Below are positions 8,601 through 17,116 of a DNA stretch of 64,000 nucleotides, one piece after another. Under the pieces are notes generated by a model. That model searched no databases and was not told where the DNA came from. It saw only the letters and a list, made by a program, of their open reading frames with translations. This DNA is from Lactobacillus helsingborgensis. Its GTDB lineage: Bacteria > Bacillota > Bacilli > Lactobacillales > Lactobacillaceae. The position numbers and the translations under genes were made by a program. How positions within the stretch are numbered: the first letter of the stretch is position 1; every line of letters begins with the position of its first letter. The DNA is taken from the NCBI RefSeq assembly GCF_000970855.1, contig NZ_KQ034047.1, forward strand, positions 471,623 to 535,622. Reading direction: 5' to 3'.

Positions 8601-9434
8601 ATGAATATTCTTGAATTAAAAAAGAAGGCTGTTGCACTAAGAAAAAGAACGTGGCAGCTAATCTATAATCACCAAAACGGTCACACCGGTTCTGACTTAT
8701 CCTGTGCTGATATCTTAGTTGCTTTATACTATGCGGTTATGAACCAAAACGCAGAAAATATTGGTCAAAAAGATGTTGACACGTATATTCAAAGTAAGGG
8801 TCATGCTGTTGAAATCTGGTACGAAATTTTAGCTGATAAAGGTTATATAGATCGTGTTGACCTTGAAAAAAGGTACTCTACTTTTAACAGCCCCTATATT
8901 GGCCATCCAACTACTGAAGTCAAAGGCATGGAATTTCATACGGGCTCACTGGGTCATGGGCTAGGTTTAGGCGTTGGTGTCGCTCTTGCAGCTAAGATGA
9001 AGCAGTCACGCAAACACATTTACGTTTTAATGGGTGACGGTGAACAAGCTGAAGGATCAATTTGGGAAGCCGCAATGGCAGCTGGCAATTATAACTTAGA
9101 CAATCTCACGGCCATTATTGACCACAATGACCTGCAAATTTCCGGCACTACCGATTCAGTGATGCGCTCAAACCCGCTAAGCACCAAATACCGTGCATTC
9201 AACTGGGAAGTTTTGGAAGTTAATGGCAATAATATGGGCGATGTGGTTAATGTTTTAACCAAACCAAATGACACTAATAAGCCACGCCTGATTATTGCTA
9301 ATACGGTCAAGGGCAAAGGTATTTCAGCAGCCGAAAACAGAGCGGATTGGCACCATAAAATTCCTACTGCAACTGAATACCAAGCAGGACTACAGGAATT
9401 AGATGCACAAATGGAGGCGTTAAATAATGAATAA
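8601..9434 (+). CDS. transketolase N-terminal subunit (thiamine pyrophosphate domain)
   Basis: 277 residues covering only the first third of a normal transketolase, the TPP-pyrophosphate-binding domain. Marks: NGHTGSDLSCADILVALYYA near 25-45, HTGSLGHGLGLGVGVALAAK near 113, the TPP motif GDGEQAEGSIWEAAMAAGNY with DHNDLQISG (near 145-180) and VKGKGISAAENRADWHHKIP near 235. The partner domain is encoded by the next gene, which overlaps by 8 bases, so the two form one enzyme. Split transketolases are known both as ordinary enzymes and as apulose-4-phosphate transketolase AptA/AptB; the kinase next door favours a dedicated catabolic role. Confidence 0.9.
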   Translation: MNILELKKKAVALRKRTWQLIYNHQNGHTGSDLSCADILVALYYAVMNQNAENIGQKDVDTYIQSKGHAVEIWYEILADKGYIDRVDLEKRYSTFNSPYIGHPTTEVKGMEFHTGSLGHGLGLGVGVALAAKMKQSRKHIYVLMGDGEQAEGSIWEAAMAAGNYNLDNLTAIIDHNDLQISGTTDSVMRSNPLSTKYRAFNWEVLEVNGNNMGDVVNVLTKPNDTNKPRLIIANTVKGKGISAAENRADWHHKIPTATEYQAGLQELDAQMEALNNE

Positions 9435-10371
9435 GTTGGATGAAAAATTAACTGCAAATGCAGTCATTGCAAAAACGCTAGACGAGGCAACTACTAGCGA
9501 TCCAGATTTAATAGTGGTCACATGCGATTCTCGGGGATCGGCAGGACTAGTTCCCTTCACAAACGCACATCCCGACAGAACCATAGAAATGGGCATAGCT
9601 GAACAAAATGCCGTAACTGTAGCCGCAGGTATGGCTCATGAAGGTAAGCATCCCTATGTCTTTTCTCCAGCTTCATTTCTGGCAATGCGAGCAATTGAAC
9701 AGGTCAAAGTTGATGTAGCATTTAACCACAATAACGTTAAACTCATTGGTATTTCTGGCGGTAATTCATACACTTGGCTGGGCAATACCCACCATTCACT
9801 TAATGATGTGGCAATTACGCGGGCAATTCCCGACCTCGAAGTCTACCAGCCATGCGATAAATACCAAATCAAAGCACTATTCAATTATCTGCTTAAGTCA
9901 GATAAACCTGCTTATGTGCGCATTGGTAAACGTAAACTGGACAATGTTTACCACGAAGATTTCCATTTCACTCCCAGCAAGGCCAAAGTAATTCTCCCCG
10001 GTAAAGACGTTTGCTTAATCTCTACTGGCGAGACATTATACTTTGCCCTTCAAGCCGCTAAAGAACTGGCTAAGGACGGCATACAAGCTGCAGTGGTTGA
10101 TCTTGCTTCAATCAAGCCGCTTGATACCAAAATGATTGCCGCCTTAGCACAAAAATTTAATTATTTAGTAACTATAGAAGAACATGACGTTATTAACGGC
10201 ATCGGTGCCGCCGTAGCATGTGAAGTGGCACAGTACGGTCATGCCAAACTTAAAATTTTAGGCTTTCCAGACGAACCGGCAATTCAAGGAACACAAGACG
10301 AAGTCTTTCATTATTATGGACTTGACACCGCCGGCATCAAGAAGTCTGTCAAAAGTTTTTTGTCTAAATAG
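9427..10371 (+). CDS. transketolase C-terminal subunit (pyrimidine-binding and C-terminal domains)
   Basis: 314 residues holding the pyrimidine-binding domain and C-terminal domain missing from the preceding protein. The motif RTIEMGIAEQNAVTVAAGMA near 55-75 contains the Glu that activates the TPP aminopyrimidine ring. NTHHSLNDVAITRAIPDLEV and VTIEEHDVINGIGAAVACEV are also characteristic. Its GGAGG lies in the last codons of the N-subunit gene, and the 8-base overlap suggests coupled translation and equal amounts. With the N-subunit it transfers a two-carbon ketol unit from a ketose phosphate to an aldose phosphate. Confidence 0.9.
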   Translation: MNKLDEKLTANAVIAKTLDEATTSDPDLIVVTCDSRGSAGLVPFTNAHPDRTIEMGIAEQNAVTVAAGMAHEGKHPYVFSPASFLAMRAIEQVKVDVAFNHNNVKLIGISGGNSYTWLGNTHHSLNDVAITRAIPDLEVYQPCDKYQIKALFNYLLKSDKPAYVRIGKRKLDNVYHEDFHFTPSKAKVILPGKDVCLISTGETLYFALQAAKELAKDGIQAAVVDLASIKPLDTKMIAALAQKFNYLVTIEEHDVINGIGAAVACEVAQYGHAKLKILGFPDEPAIQGTQDEVFHYYGLDTAGIKKSVKSFLSK

Positions 10372-10384
10372 AAGCCGGTAATTT

Positions 10385-11854
10385 ATGCCTGAAGAATATA
10401 TTTTAACAATTGATCAGAGTACGCAGAGTACAAAAGTTCTTCTTATTGATCAAAATAACCAGATTTTTTGGAAAACCAGCTTGCCTCATAAACAAATAGT
10501 CAGCAAGAAAGGATGGATTAGTCACGATTTAAGTGAAATCAAGGCCAATTTGAAAAAGCTCTTTGAAGCTGCCCTTATGCAGGTCAAACCAGACCAACTG
10601 ACAGCCTTAGCAATCACAAATCAACGTGAATCTGCAGCTGCCTGGTCGAAAAAAACAGGTGCGCCCCTTTGTAACACAATAGTTTGGCAGGACAATCGTG
10701 CTGAAAAATTGATCAAATCTATCTCTTATCCAAAATTAGCAGAAACAGTCAAAACAAAAACTGGCTTGGCGCTCTCGCCCTACTTTACCGGAGCTAAATG
10801 GGACTGGATGCTGCTTCATGAGCCCAAAGTAATTCAAGCCCAGGAAAAAGACGATCTCTGCTTAGGGACTATGGACAGTTGGTTAATTTACCAGTTGACT
10901 AATAAAAAGAGTTTTAAAACTGAACCTTCAAATGCCTGCCGGACCCAGTTAATGAATATCCACACGGGAAAATGGGATCAAGAGTTAGGAGCTATTTTTG
11001 GTATCGCAATTGAAAGCCTGCCTGAAATCGTTGACTCTAATTCCCACTTTGGTAATACGAATTTATTCGGATTGCTTAACCACTCTATCCCGATCATGAG
11101 TGTTCTGGGTGACTCACAAGCTGCGTTATATGCTCATGGCTGTTTTAACGCAGGAGATTTTAAAGTTACCTTTGGGACAGGCTCTTCCGTGATGCTCAAT
11201 ATTGGCAGCAATCTGCCGCGAAGTATTCAAAATAAGCTTAATACTTCGATTGCCTGGTCTTTAAATGGGCAAATTTCCTATGTTCTTGAAGGTAATATTA
11301 ATTACGCTGGCGCCTGCATTACTTGGCTAAAGGATAACTTAAAGCTGATTAGTTCACCTAAAGAAACCAGTAATTTAGCATTGGCAGCTAATCGCAACGA
11401 TCACACCTGTTTAATCCCGGCCTTTGCTGGACTAGGCGCACCCTACTGGCAGCCGGATATGAAAGCGGCTTTTGTCGGAATGACGACTATCACTGGTAAA
11501 AACGAACTGGTAAAAGCGACCTTAGATTCATTAGTTTACCAAATTAGCGACACCATTAGTGAACTGAAAAAATTATTTCCGCAAATTAACCGGGAACTTA
11601 ACGTTGATGGCGGGATGATTCAAAATCAATATTTAATGCAATATTTAAGCGATATTACCCAAATGCAAGTTAAACTTGCTGCTGTTTCAGAATTGAGTGC
11701 CATAGGAACAGCTATGAATGCTATGAGCCATAATAATAAAATAGCCGCAGTTAAGGTTTATTCACCTAAAATGAAGTTTTCACAAGCACTACTATACCGC
11801 AAGGACTGGGAAAATTGGCTTAATATTCTTTCAACAAAGCAAAGCGTATTATAA
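10385..11854 (+). CDS. FGGY-family carbohydrate kinase (candidate ketopentose/apulose kinase)
   Basis: 489-residue sugar kinase related to glycerol kinase and xylulokinase. Visible motifs: phosphate-binding ILTIDQSTQSTKVLLID (glycerol kinases have DEGTTSTR or DQGTTSTR), NQRES near 80, WQDNR near 100, GTMDSWLIYQLT, VLGDSQAALYAHGCF and the C-terminal GAPYWQPDMKAAFVGMT. The deviations from glycerol kinase, and a proper GlpK encoded at 17117-18619, suggest a different substrate, probably the ketose made by the divergent isomerase. It starts 13 bases after the transketolase gene, in the same operon. Its product, a ketose phosphate, would be the transketolase donor. Confidence 0.82.
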   Translation: MPEEYILTIDQSTQSTKVLLIDQNNQIFWKTSLPHKQIVSKKGWISHDLSEIKANLKKLFEAALMQVKPDQLTALAITNQRESAAAWSKKTGAPLCNTIVWQDNRAEKLIKSISYPKLAETVKTKTGLALSPYFTGAKWDWMLLHEPKVIQAQEKDDLCLGTMDSWLIYQLTNKKSFKTEPSNACRTQLMNIHTGKWDQELGAIFGIAIESLPEIVDSNSHFGNTNLFGLLNHSIPIMSVLGDSQAALYAHGCFNAGDFKVTFGTGSSVMLNIGSNLPRSIQNKLNTSIAWSLNGQISYVLEGNINYAGACITWLKDNLKLISSPKETSNLALAANRNDHTCLIPAFAGLGAPYWQPDMKAAFVGMTTITGKNELVKATLDSLVYQISDTISELKKLFPQINRELNVDGGMIQNQYLMQYLSDITQMQVKLAAVSELSAIGTAMNAMSHNNKIAAVKVYSPKMKFSQALLYRKDWENWLNILSTKQSVL

Positions 11855-12030
11855 AAAGAGTGCATTTTTGCTAATTTAATTAAGACAATTACAAATCTTA
11901 TTATGAAAACGTTAAGATAGTTGGCACACATGCAATGCAATTGTCGTATACTAAAAAGAGATAGGTTCAGTAAATCATTAGTTTAATTAGTAATTCTGAA
12001 TCAATATTCTTACTCGGAGTTATTTTAACG

Positions 12031-13026
12031 ATGCGCAATGATATCTTTATTTATGTCTATGACGTTATTTTCATACTTCTTTTTATGAGCGTAGTTTGTA
12101 ACTGCGCCGTTGTTTATAACTTATCAAAAAAGAAGCTCTTTTTACTGTTGAAATGGCTATTTATCTCTTTTATTTTTGAAAGTACTTTTGAAACAGGCTA
12201 TGAGTTTGTAACTCGCAGCATTATTGCTGTTAGCAGTCGAAAAATAATCTTAAACTACTGGTATTTGCTGGTGGAATTTACCATTACTTTTGGTGAAAAT
12301 ATTATTACTATCTTCTGCCTTAACGAACTAACTAATATGAATAAAAAGTTACCTGTGATCCCAATAGCCAATATTTTGGCGCTAACTTCTTTAATCCTAG
12401 AAGTGATTTTTCTTACTACCCTCAATCCAGCCGATTGGTATATCGCAGGTAAAAGCACTAATCAAATCTGCCAGTTCATTATTTTGCTGCTTTTTTGTCT
12501 GCCTCGGAAAAAACTGCCCCAGAACCAGCAAATATTTTATATTTGTTCGTTTATCGCGCTGGGATTGTCTTTAATTGAAATTGGTGCCTTTTCAAAATGG
12601 CAAAGACTTATCGATGTTAAATTTCCGTTTTACGAAAATCACGTCAACTTAATTGAAGACGGTTATTACTTTATTTTAGCTATTGTTATTTTATTTATTA
12701 CAAAACACGAACATGAAGAATACACCCACAGGCAAGTGGAAAATTTGGTGCAACAACGGCTTAGTGAATATACTGTGCAAAAATATGAAAACAAAGATTT
12801 ATCTTTTCAAAAAGCAGAAGTTCACGAATTCTGTGATCATTATGGCTTGACCAAAAGAGAAGTTGATGTCTTACTGTTAGTTTTGCAAGGTGAAAGCAAC
12901 CAAGCAATCGCAGATAAACTTTATATTACCGTTGGAACTGTTAAGGCTCACGTCCATAATATCTTAAATAAAATGGAAGTTTCCCGCAGAAGCCAACTGA
13001 TTAATAAATTTTTGAATTACCATTAG
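12031..13026 (+). CDS. membrane-anchored LuxR-type transcriptional regulator
   Basis: 331 residues. The first ~235 contain about seven hydrophobic segments (around 8-28, 36-54, 75-97, 106-128, 140-158, 168-190 and 205-225); a short linker follows, then a LuxR/GerE helix-turn-helix near 265-330 with LTKREVDVLLLVLQGESNQA, VGTVKAHVHNILNKM and SRRSQL. It therefore looks like a one-component membrane sensor whose DNA-binding part faces the cytoplasm. I do not recognise the sensor domain. A TATACT (11947-11952) upstream could be its -10 box. It precedes an amidohydrolase/MATE operon in the same direction, separated by a terminator, and may control it. Confidence 0.8.
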   Translation: MRNDIFIYVYDVIFILLFMSVVCNCAVVYNLSKKKLFLLLKWLFISFIFESTFETGYEFVTRSIIAVSSRKIILNYWYLLVEFTITFGENIITIFCLNELTNMNKKLPVIPIANILALTSLILEVIFLTTLNPADWYIAGKSTNQICQFIILLLFCLPRKKLPQNQQIFYICSFIALGLSLIEIGAFSKWQRLIDVKFPFYENHVNLIEDGYYFILAIVILFITKHEHEEYTHRQVENLVQQRLSEYTVQKYENKDLSFQKAEVHEFCDHYGLTKREVDVLLLVLQGESNQAIADKLYITVGTVKAHVHNILNKMEVSRRSQLINKFLNYH

Positions 13027-13062
13027 ATAATCATTTTGCTTTGTAACGCCGCTATAGCGGCT

Positions 13063-13101
13063 AAATCCAGGTTCATTTTGAAATATGAGCCTGGATTTTT
13101 T
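13063..13101 (+). terminator. terminator of the LuxR-type gene
   Basis: Stem AATCCAGGTTCAT (13064-13076) pairs with ATGAGCCTGGATT with one G-T pair and is followed by TTTTT. A smaller GCCGCTATAGCGGC hairpin lies just before it. Confidence 0.85.
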
Positions 13102-13139
13102 AATGCCCGTTAAGCTTAAGCTCATAGTCCTTGTAGCCC

Positions 13140-13228
13140 AAAGATATAGAGAAATATATCTTTAGGTTAATGTGAAAATGGTGTTTTTGCGGATAATGAA
13201 TTGTAGCGCATGTGTTATTAGTCACATG
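13140..13228. repeat. two short inverted repeats upstream of the amidohydrolase gene
   Basis: AAAGATATA/TATATCTTT (13140-13148 and 13155-13163) and CATGTG/CACATG (13209-13214 and 13223-13228). The second is 30 bases before the start codon and could be a regulator site. No convincing sigma-A promoter was found between them. Confidence 0.35.
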
Positions 13229-13256
13229 GGTAAATTTAGTGAAAGAGATGGGAATT

Positions 13257-14891
13257 ATGGAAGCAGATTATGTTTTAACAGGAAAAATTTTTACTGCTGC
13301 TCAAAAGCATAAATATGTTGAGGCAGTTGCTGTTAAAGACGGTAAATTTGTTTATGTAGGCTCTAAAGACGGAGCGAAATCTTATATTGGTCCTAAGACC
13401 GAATATATTGTTAATAACAACGGACTATTTATCCCGGGAATGACAGATAGCCATATGCACTTTTCATCTGGTGCAACTGAAGGAATGTATAAGATTCAGC
13501 TAGCTGGTGGTAAAAGTGTCGATGATTACACGAAGATTATCAAAAAATACGTTGCTGAACATCCAGATCGTGATTATTACATGGGTACCGGCTGGGAAAA
13601 TGCTATTATTGCCGAAAGACCCGACAAATCATGGATTGATGCTGCATGCAGCGATAAGCCGGTATTATTGCAATCAGTTGACGGACACTCTTACATTGTT
13701 AATAGTAAAGCCCTTGAAAATGCCGGTATCGGCAAAGGCTATGTTTCCAAAGAAAAAGGTGAATTCGTTCTTGATCCTAAGACCAAAGAGCCCACTGGCT
13801 TAGTTCGCGAATGGGCAATGGGCGATATTTTAAAGACAGTTCCGGATTATACGGTTGAAGAAATTAAAAAAGCCGTTTTATGGCTGCAAGATCGCTTATT
13901 ATCCATGGGGTTGACTTCAATCTACGAACCAATTTTGCGTGATGAAACTCGGGCACAACAGGCTCTGGAAGAATTGGATATCGAAGGAAAATTAAAGTTA
14001 AAGGTCGTATCAGGCTTTCACATTAGACCTGAGCACGATAGTCCCGACAAATTAGACGATTTTGCTGCTATTCGCGATGCTTACCATGGCAAACATTATA
14101 AGTGCAACAACCTGAAGTTTGTCGTTGATGGCGTGGTTGAATCAGCCACGGCTTACTTCTTTGACGACTATGTTCATAAACCGGGATACCGGGGTAACTT
14201 CAACTGCACACAAGAGCAATTAAACAACATGATGCGGCGGGCCAAAGAGAAGGGCTTCCAAGTTCACTGCCACGTTATTGGAGATGCCGCAATTGATGCA
14301 GCTTTGACCGGAATTGAGTATGCACAAGCCAAAAAGCCTAAAAAAGATTGGCGCCCAACTTTAACTCACCTGCAGGTCATTCGTGAAAGTGACATTGCCA
14401 GAATGGCTAAAGACAAAGTCATTGCTGCCTGTGATCCAGCTTGGTTCTTCAAGGACCCAATTTACTTTGACGCTTTGGAAGTTAAGTATTTGGGCTTAGA
14501 AAGAGCCTCACGTGAATACAAGTTAAAGTCATTTTGGGATCAAGGCGTTCTGGTATCTGCCGCAACTGATTTTCCAGTGACTAATCCTGATCCAATGGAA
14601 ACCATCGAAGTTGGCGTTACCAGATGTGCCCCCGGCGATAAGAGTGAAAAGACTGTCTTGGACCCAACTGAAAGAGTCAGTGTCGAACAAATGCTCACCA
14701 GTTACACGATTAATGGTGCTTTCCAAAACTTCCGTGAAAAAGAAACGGGTTCAATCGAAGTTGGTAAAGCCGCTGATATGGTTCTACTTGATCAAGACTT
14801 ATTTACAATTAATCCACATGACATCCACAATACTAAGCCAATCTTCACGATGATTGACGGTAAAATGGTTTACTCGAGAGGAAAGAAGTAA
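13257..14891 (+). CDS. amidohydrolase family 3 protein (YtcJ-like metal-dependent hydrolase)
   Basis: 544-residue cytoplasmic TIM-barrel hydrolase. The N-terminal beta-sandwich (DYVLTGKIFTAAQKHKYVEA) leads to the metal-binding GMTDSHMHFSSG; later come VHCHVIGDAAIDAAL, LTHLQVI and ATDFPVTNPDPMETIEVGVT with the metal-site Asp, and the C-terminal ADMVLLDQDLF. The start at 13257 (MEADYVLTG) is chosen because GAAAGAG precedes it and the family begins there; the frame is open from 13212. Such enzymes hydrolyse amides or imines of unknown natural substrates. It is followed after one base by a MATE exporter gene, so substrate or product may be exported. Confidence 0.88.
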   Translation: MEADYVLTGKIFTAAQKHKYVEAVAVKDGKFVYVGSKDGAKSYIGPKTEYIVNNNGLFIPGMTDSHMHFSSGATEGMYKIQLAGGKSVDDYTKIIKKYVAEHPDRDYYMGTGWENAIIAERPDKSWIDAACSDKPVLLQSVDGHSYIVNSKALENAGIGKGYVSKEKGEFVLDPKTKEPTGLVREWAMGDILKTVPDYTVEEIKKAVLWLQDRLLSMGLTSIYEPILRDETRAQQALEELDIEGKLKLKVVSGFHIRPEHDSPDKLDDFAAIRDAYHGKHYKCNNLKFVVDGVVESATAYFFDDYVHKPGYRGNFNCTQEQLNNMMRRAKEKGFQVHCHVIGDAAIDAALTGIEYAQAKKPKKDWRPTLTHLQVIRESDIARMAKDKVIAACDPAWFFKDPIYFDALEVKYLGLERASREYKLKSFWDQGVLVSAATDFPVTNPDPMETIEVGVTRCAPGDKSEKTVLDPTERVSVEQMLTSYTINGAFQNFREKETGSIEVGKAADMVLLDQDLFTINPHDIHNTKPIFTMIDGKMVYSRGKK

Positions 14892-14892
14892 C

Positions 14893-16233
14893 ATGGCAGA
14901 AGAAAAAACTAACCGATTAGCACGCGATTTTACCTTTTTCGCCCTTTTCATGTTTGGTGTACCCTCCATTTTGTTGCAATTATGGACAGGTATTTATCAA
15001 ATCTTTGATACGGCCATCGCGACAAATTTCAATAGTACGGCTACTCTATCTGCTATCAATATTATTTACCCGGTGCAGGCGGTAATTGAAGCCATATCAT
15101 TTTTGATTTCCGGCGGTTCTACTGCCGTATTAGGCAAAATGATGGGTGAAAAACGTGATAAAGAAGCCAACCAGCTGTTTACTTTTATGCTTATTAGCTC
15201 AGTTTTAATTACTTTGGTTTGGGTAATTATCGTTACTTTAATGGGCAATAATGTCTGGCTCATGCTTGGAGCTGATGCCAAACTGGCTCCTGTATGCGCA
15301 ACTTATTGGTCAGTACATAAGTACTTTATGATTGTTTATTGTATTCAGCTCGACTTCCAGATGTGGCTATTGGTAGCTGGTAAACCGACTTATTGTATGA
15401 TTATCACAATTGCCGGTGGTTTGGTCACTTTAGCAGCCGACTTTCTTTACCAGGCTGTTTGGCACATGGGCACAGCCGGTGCAGCACTTGGCTTTAACAC
15501 TGGTGTAGCTTTCTCAGCCATCTTGTCACTGGTTGCCGTTATTTCTCACAAAAATTCATTGCACTACGCAGCGCCAAAGGCAACTCCTGGAGAAATTTGG
15601 GAATGTTTTAAGTTAGGTTTGGCTGACTTTGTCTATAGTGCCGCTACCGCTGTTATGACTGCCGTCTACAATATTCAGGCAATGAAATTTTACGGCGAAA
15701 AAGGCGTAGCTGTTGCCGCCATTTACCTCTACGCACAGTTTTTATTCTTAGCACCATTCTTAGGTTATGGCAAAGGCGTTGGTCCTATTTTCAGTTATCT
15801 GATTGGTGAAAAGAATTACGTCAAAATTAAAGATATTTTCAAGAAGTACGTCAAAGCCTGCCTCGTTTTATTAATCGTATTCGGAGTTGGCTCATGGTTT
15901 ATGGCTTATCCGGTGCTGCGCATTTATGTATCACCTAACTCACCAGAATTTATCTTGGGTAAGCAAAAATGGCTGCTCTTTGCGACATGCTTTGTTTTTG
16001 TTGGTATAAATATTTGTATTCAGGACATGTTAACAGCATTCAATGATACAATGATGCCTTTAGTTATCTCAATTAGCCGGTCATTAGTAATGCCAATTCT
16101 TTGTTTAATTGTCTTACCAATGATCTTTGGCGGTAATGGTATTTGGATCGCTTTAACAGTTGCTGAAGCATTTACTGCAATTATATCCGTCTTCTTCTTA
16201 TTTAAGGCACGTACGAAATATCATTACATGTAA
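14893..16233 (+). CDS. MATE-family efflux transporter
   Basis: 446-residue membrane protein with about twelve hydrophobic segments and the MATE hallmarks: FGVPSILLQLWTGIYQIFDT at the start, AIEAISFLISGGSTAVLGK near 65-85 and a repeated half starting near 230. Members use a Na+ or H+ gradient to expel drugs or metabolites. The start at 14893 follows GAGGAAAG, which overlaps the end of the amidohydrolase gene; that pairing suggests a joint role, such as detoxification, but the substrate is unknown. Confidence 0.9.
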   Translation: MAEEKTNRLARDFTFFALFMFGVPSILLQLWTGIYQIFDTAIATNFNSTATLSAINIIYPVQAVIEAISFLISGGSTAVLGKMMGEKRDKEANQLFTFMLISSVLITLVWVIIVTLMGNNVWLMLGADAKLAPVCATYWSVHKYFMIVYCIQLDFQMWLLVAGKPTYCMIITIAGGLVTLAADFLYQAVWHMGTAGAALGFNTGVAFSAILSLVAVISHKNSLHYAAPKATPGEIWECFKLGLADFVYSAATAVMTAVYNIQAMKFYGEKGVAVAAIYLYAQFLFLAPFLGYGKGVGPIFSYLIGEKNYVKIKDIFKKYVKACLVLLIVFGVGSWFMAYPVLRIYVSPNSPEFILGKQKWLLFATCFVFVGINICIQDMLTAFNDTMMPLVISISRSLVMPILCLIVLPMIFGGNGIWIALTVAEAFTAIISVFFLFKARTKYHYM

Positions 16234-16263
16234 AAATTATTTGTCCAATTTAAGCTTCAAATA

Positions 16264-16293
16264 AAAAAGTCGCACATAATGTGCGGCTTTTTT
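16264..16293. terminator. bidirectional terminator after the MATE gene
   Basis: AAAAGTCGCAC/GTGCGGCTTTT with an ATAAT loop, a following T run, and an A run on the other side. It separates the convergent MATE and phosphatase genes. Confidence 0.88.
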
Positions 16294-16324
16294 GCTTGGT
16301 CTAAAACTTTACTGGCTATTTTTG

Positions 16325-17095
16325 CTATTCCAAATACATGCGCTGCAGTTGGGCTAGGTCTTCAGCACTAAAACCCAGAACTTTGGTAAAAAAGGTGGGG
16401 AACCCGCCCCAACCGCCGCGAACAGTTTCTGTAATACCGCGAATGGCAATACCTTCTCCTTTAGTGACATTCATTTTAGAAACCATTTGGGTAATTTCAT
16501 CATTACTTGGCAGTTGTCTTGAAACAGCAAAATCATAAAGTTCGTTAGTTAATAAATAATCGCGGGCAATCGTATCATCATCAATACCCAGAGCCATTAA
16601 AATCAATGCCGAAACCATACCGGTTCTATCTTTTCCAGCACTACAGTGATAAACTAAAGCTTCATCTGCCGGCAATTCCAGTAGTTCCGCAAAAACGCGT
16701 GCAAACATTTCCTGACTATGTGAACTTAATAAAGTTTGCTGGTATATACGCCCAATAAAGTTATTTTGCATATTGGGAATATGATGCAAAAAGCGGTAGA
16801 CCCGATTATCCTGCCTGTCACTGATGCCGTCAGAATATATTGGTAAATCAACGTATTCCACCTCAGGCCAAGGATTATCAGGCGAGGAAGATTTTTCATA
16901 TTCAGAGCGCAAATCACAATCGACAGTGACCCGCAACTTAGCTAGTTTAACCTGATCTTTTGCCGTTAGCGAACTAAGCGAATCCGAACGATAAATTTTA
17001 TTCCATTTAACTGTTTTGCCAGCCGCATTTTGATAGCCGCCAACATCCCGAAAATTCATTGGGCCGTCTAATGCAACTATGCGATCGTGTGCCAA
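16325..17095 (-). CDS. tyrosine-protein phosphatase (IphP/Y-phosphatase3 type)
   Basis: 256-residue phosphatase. N-terminal ALDGPMNFRDVGGYQNAAGK and the P-loop VYHCSAGKDRTGMVSALIL (CX5R with Cys near 150) define the bacterial dual-specificity-like family that includes Listeria LipA and Mycobacterium PtpB. There is no signal peptide, so it acts in the cytoplasm. The start is TTG at 17095, eight bases after GGAGG. It begins 21 bases after glpK and is clearly co-transcribed, so its target may be a phosphorylated metabolite or protein of glycerol metabolism; this is inference. A paralogue with the same N-terminal motif lies at 40805-41863. Confidence 0.9.
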   Translation of the reverse strand: MAHDRIVALDGPMNFRDVGGYQNAAGKTVKWNKIYRSDSLSSLTAKDQVKLAKLRVTVDCDLRSEYEKSSSPDNPWPEVEYVDLPIYSDGISDRQDNRVYRFLHHIPNMQNNFIGRIYQQTLLSSHSQEMFARVFAELLELPADEALVYHCSAGKDRTGMVSALILMALGIDDDTIARDYLLTNELYDFAVSRQLPSNDEITQMVSKMNVTKGEGIAIRGITETVRGGWGGFPTFFTKVLGFSAEDLAQLQRMYLE

Positions 17096-17116
17096 TCTTC
17101 TTACCTCCCTATGTTT

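Noticed and set aside
8601-10371. Transketolase broken by a frameshift
   Set aside because: Each half has its own ribosome binding site, the boundary lies at a domain border, and two-gene transketolases are a known form.
10385-11854. Second glycerol kinase
   Set aside because: The phosphate-binding motif reads DQSTQSTK and other motifs deviate, while a canonical GlpK is at 17117-18619; context favours a ketose.
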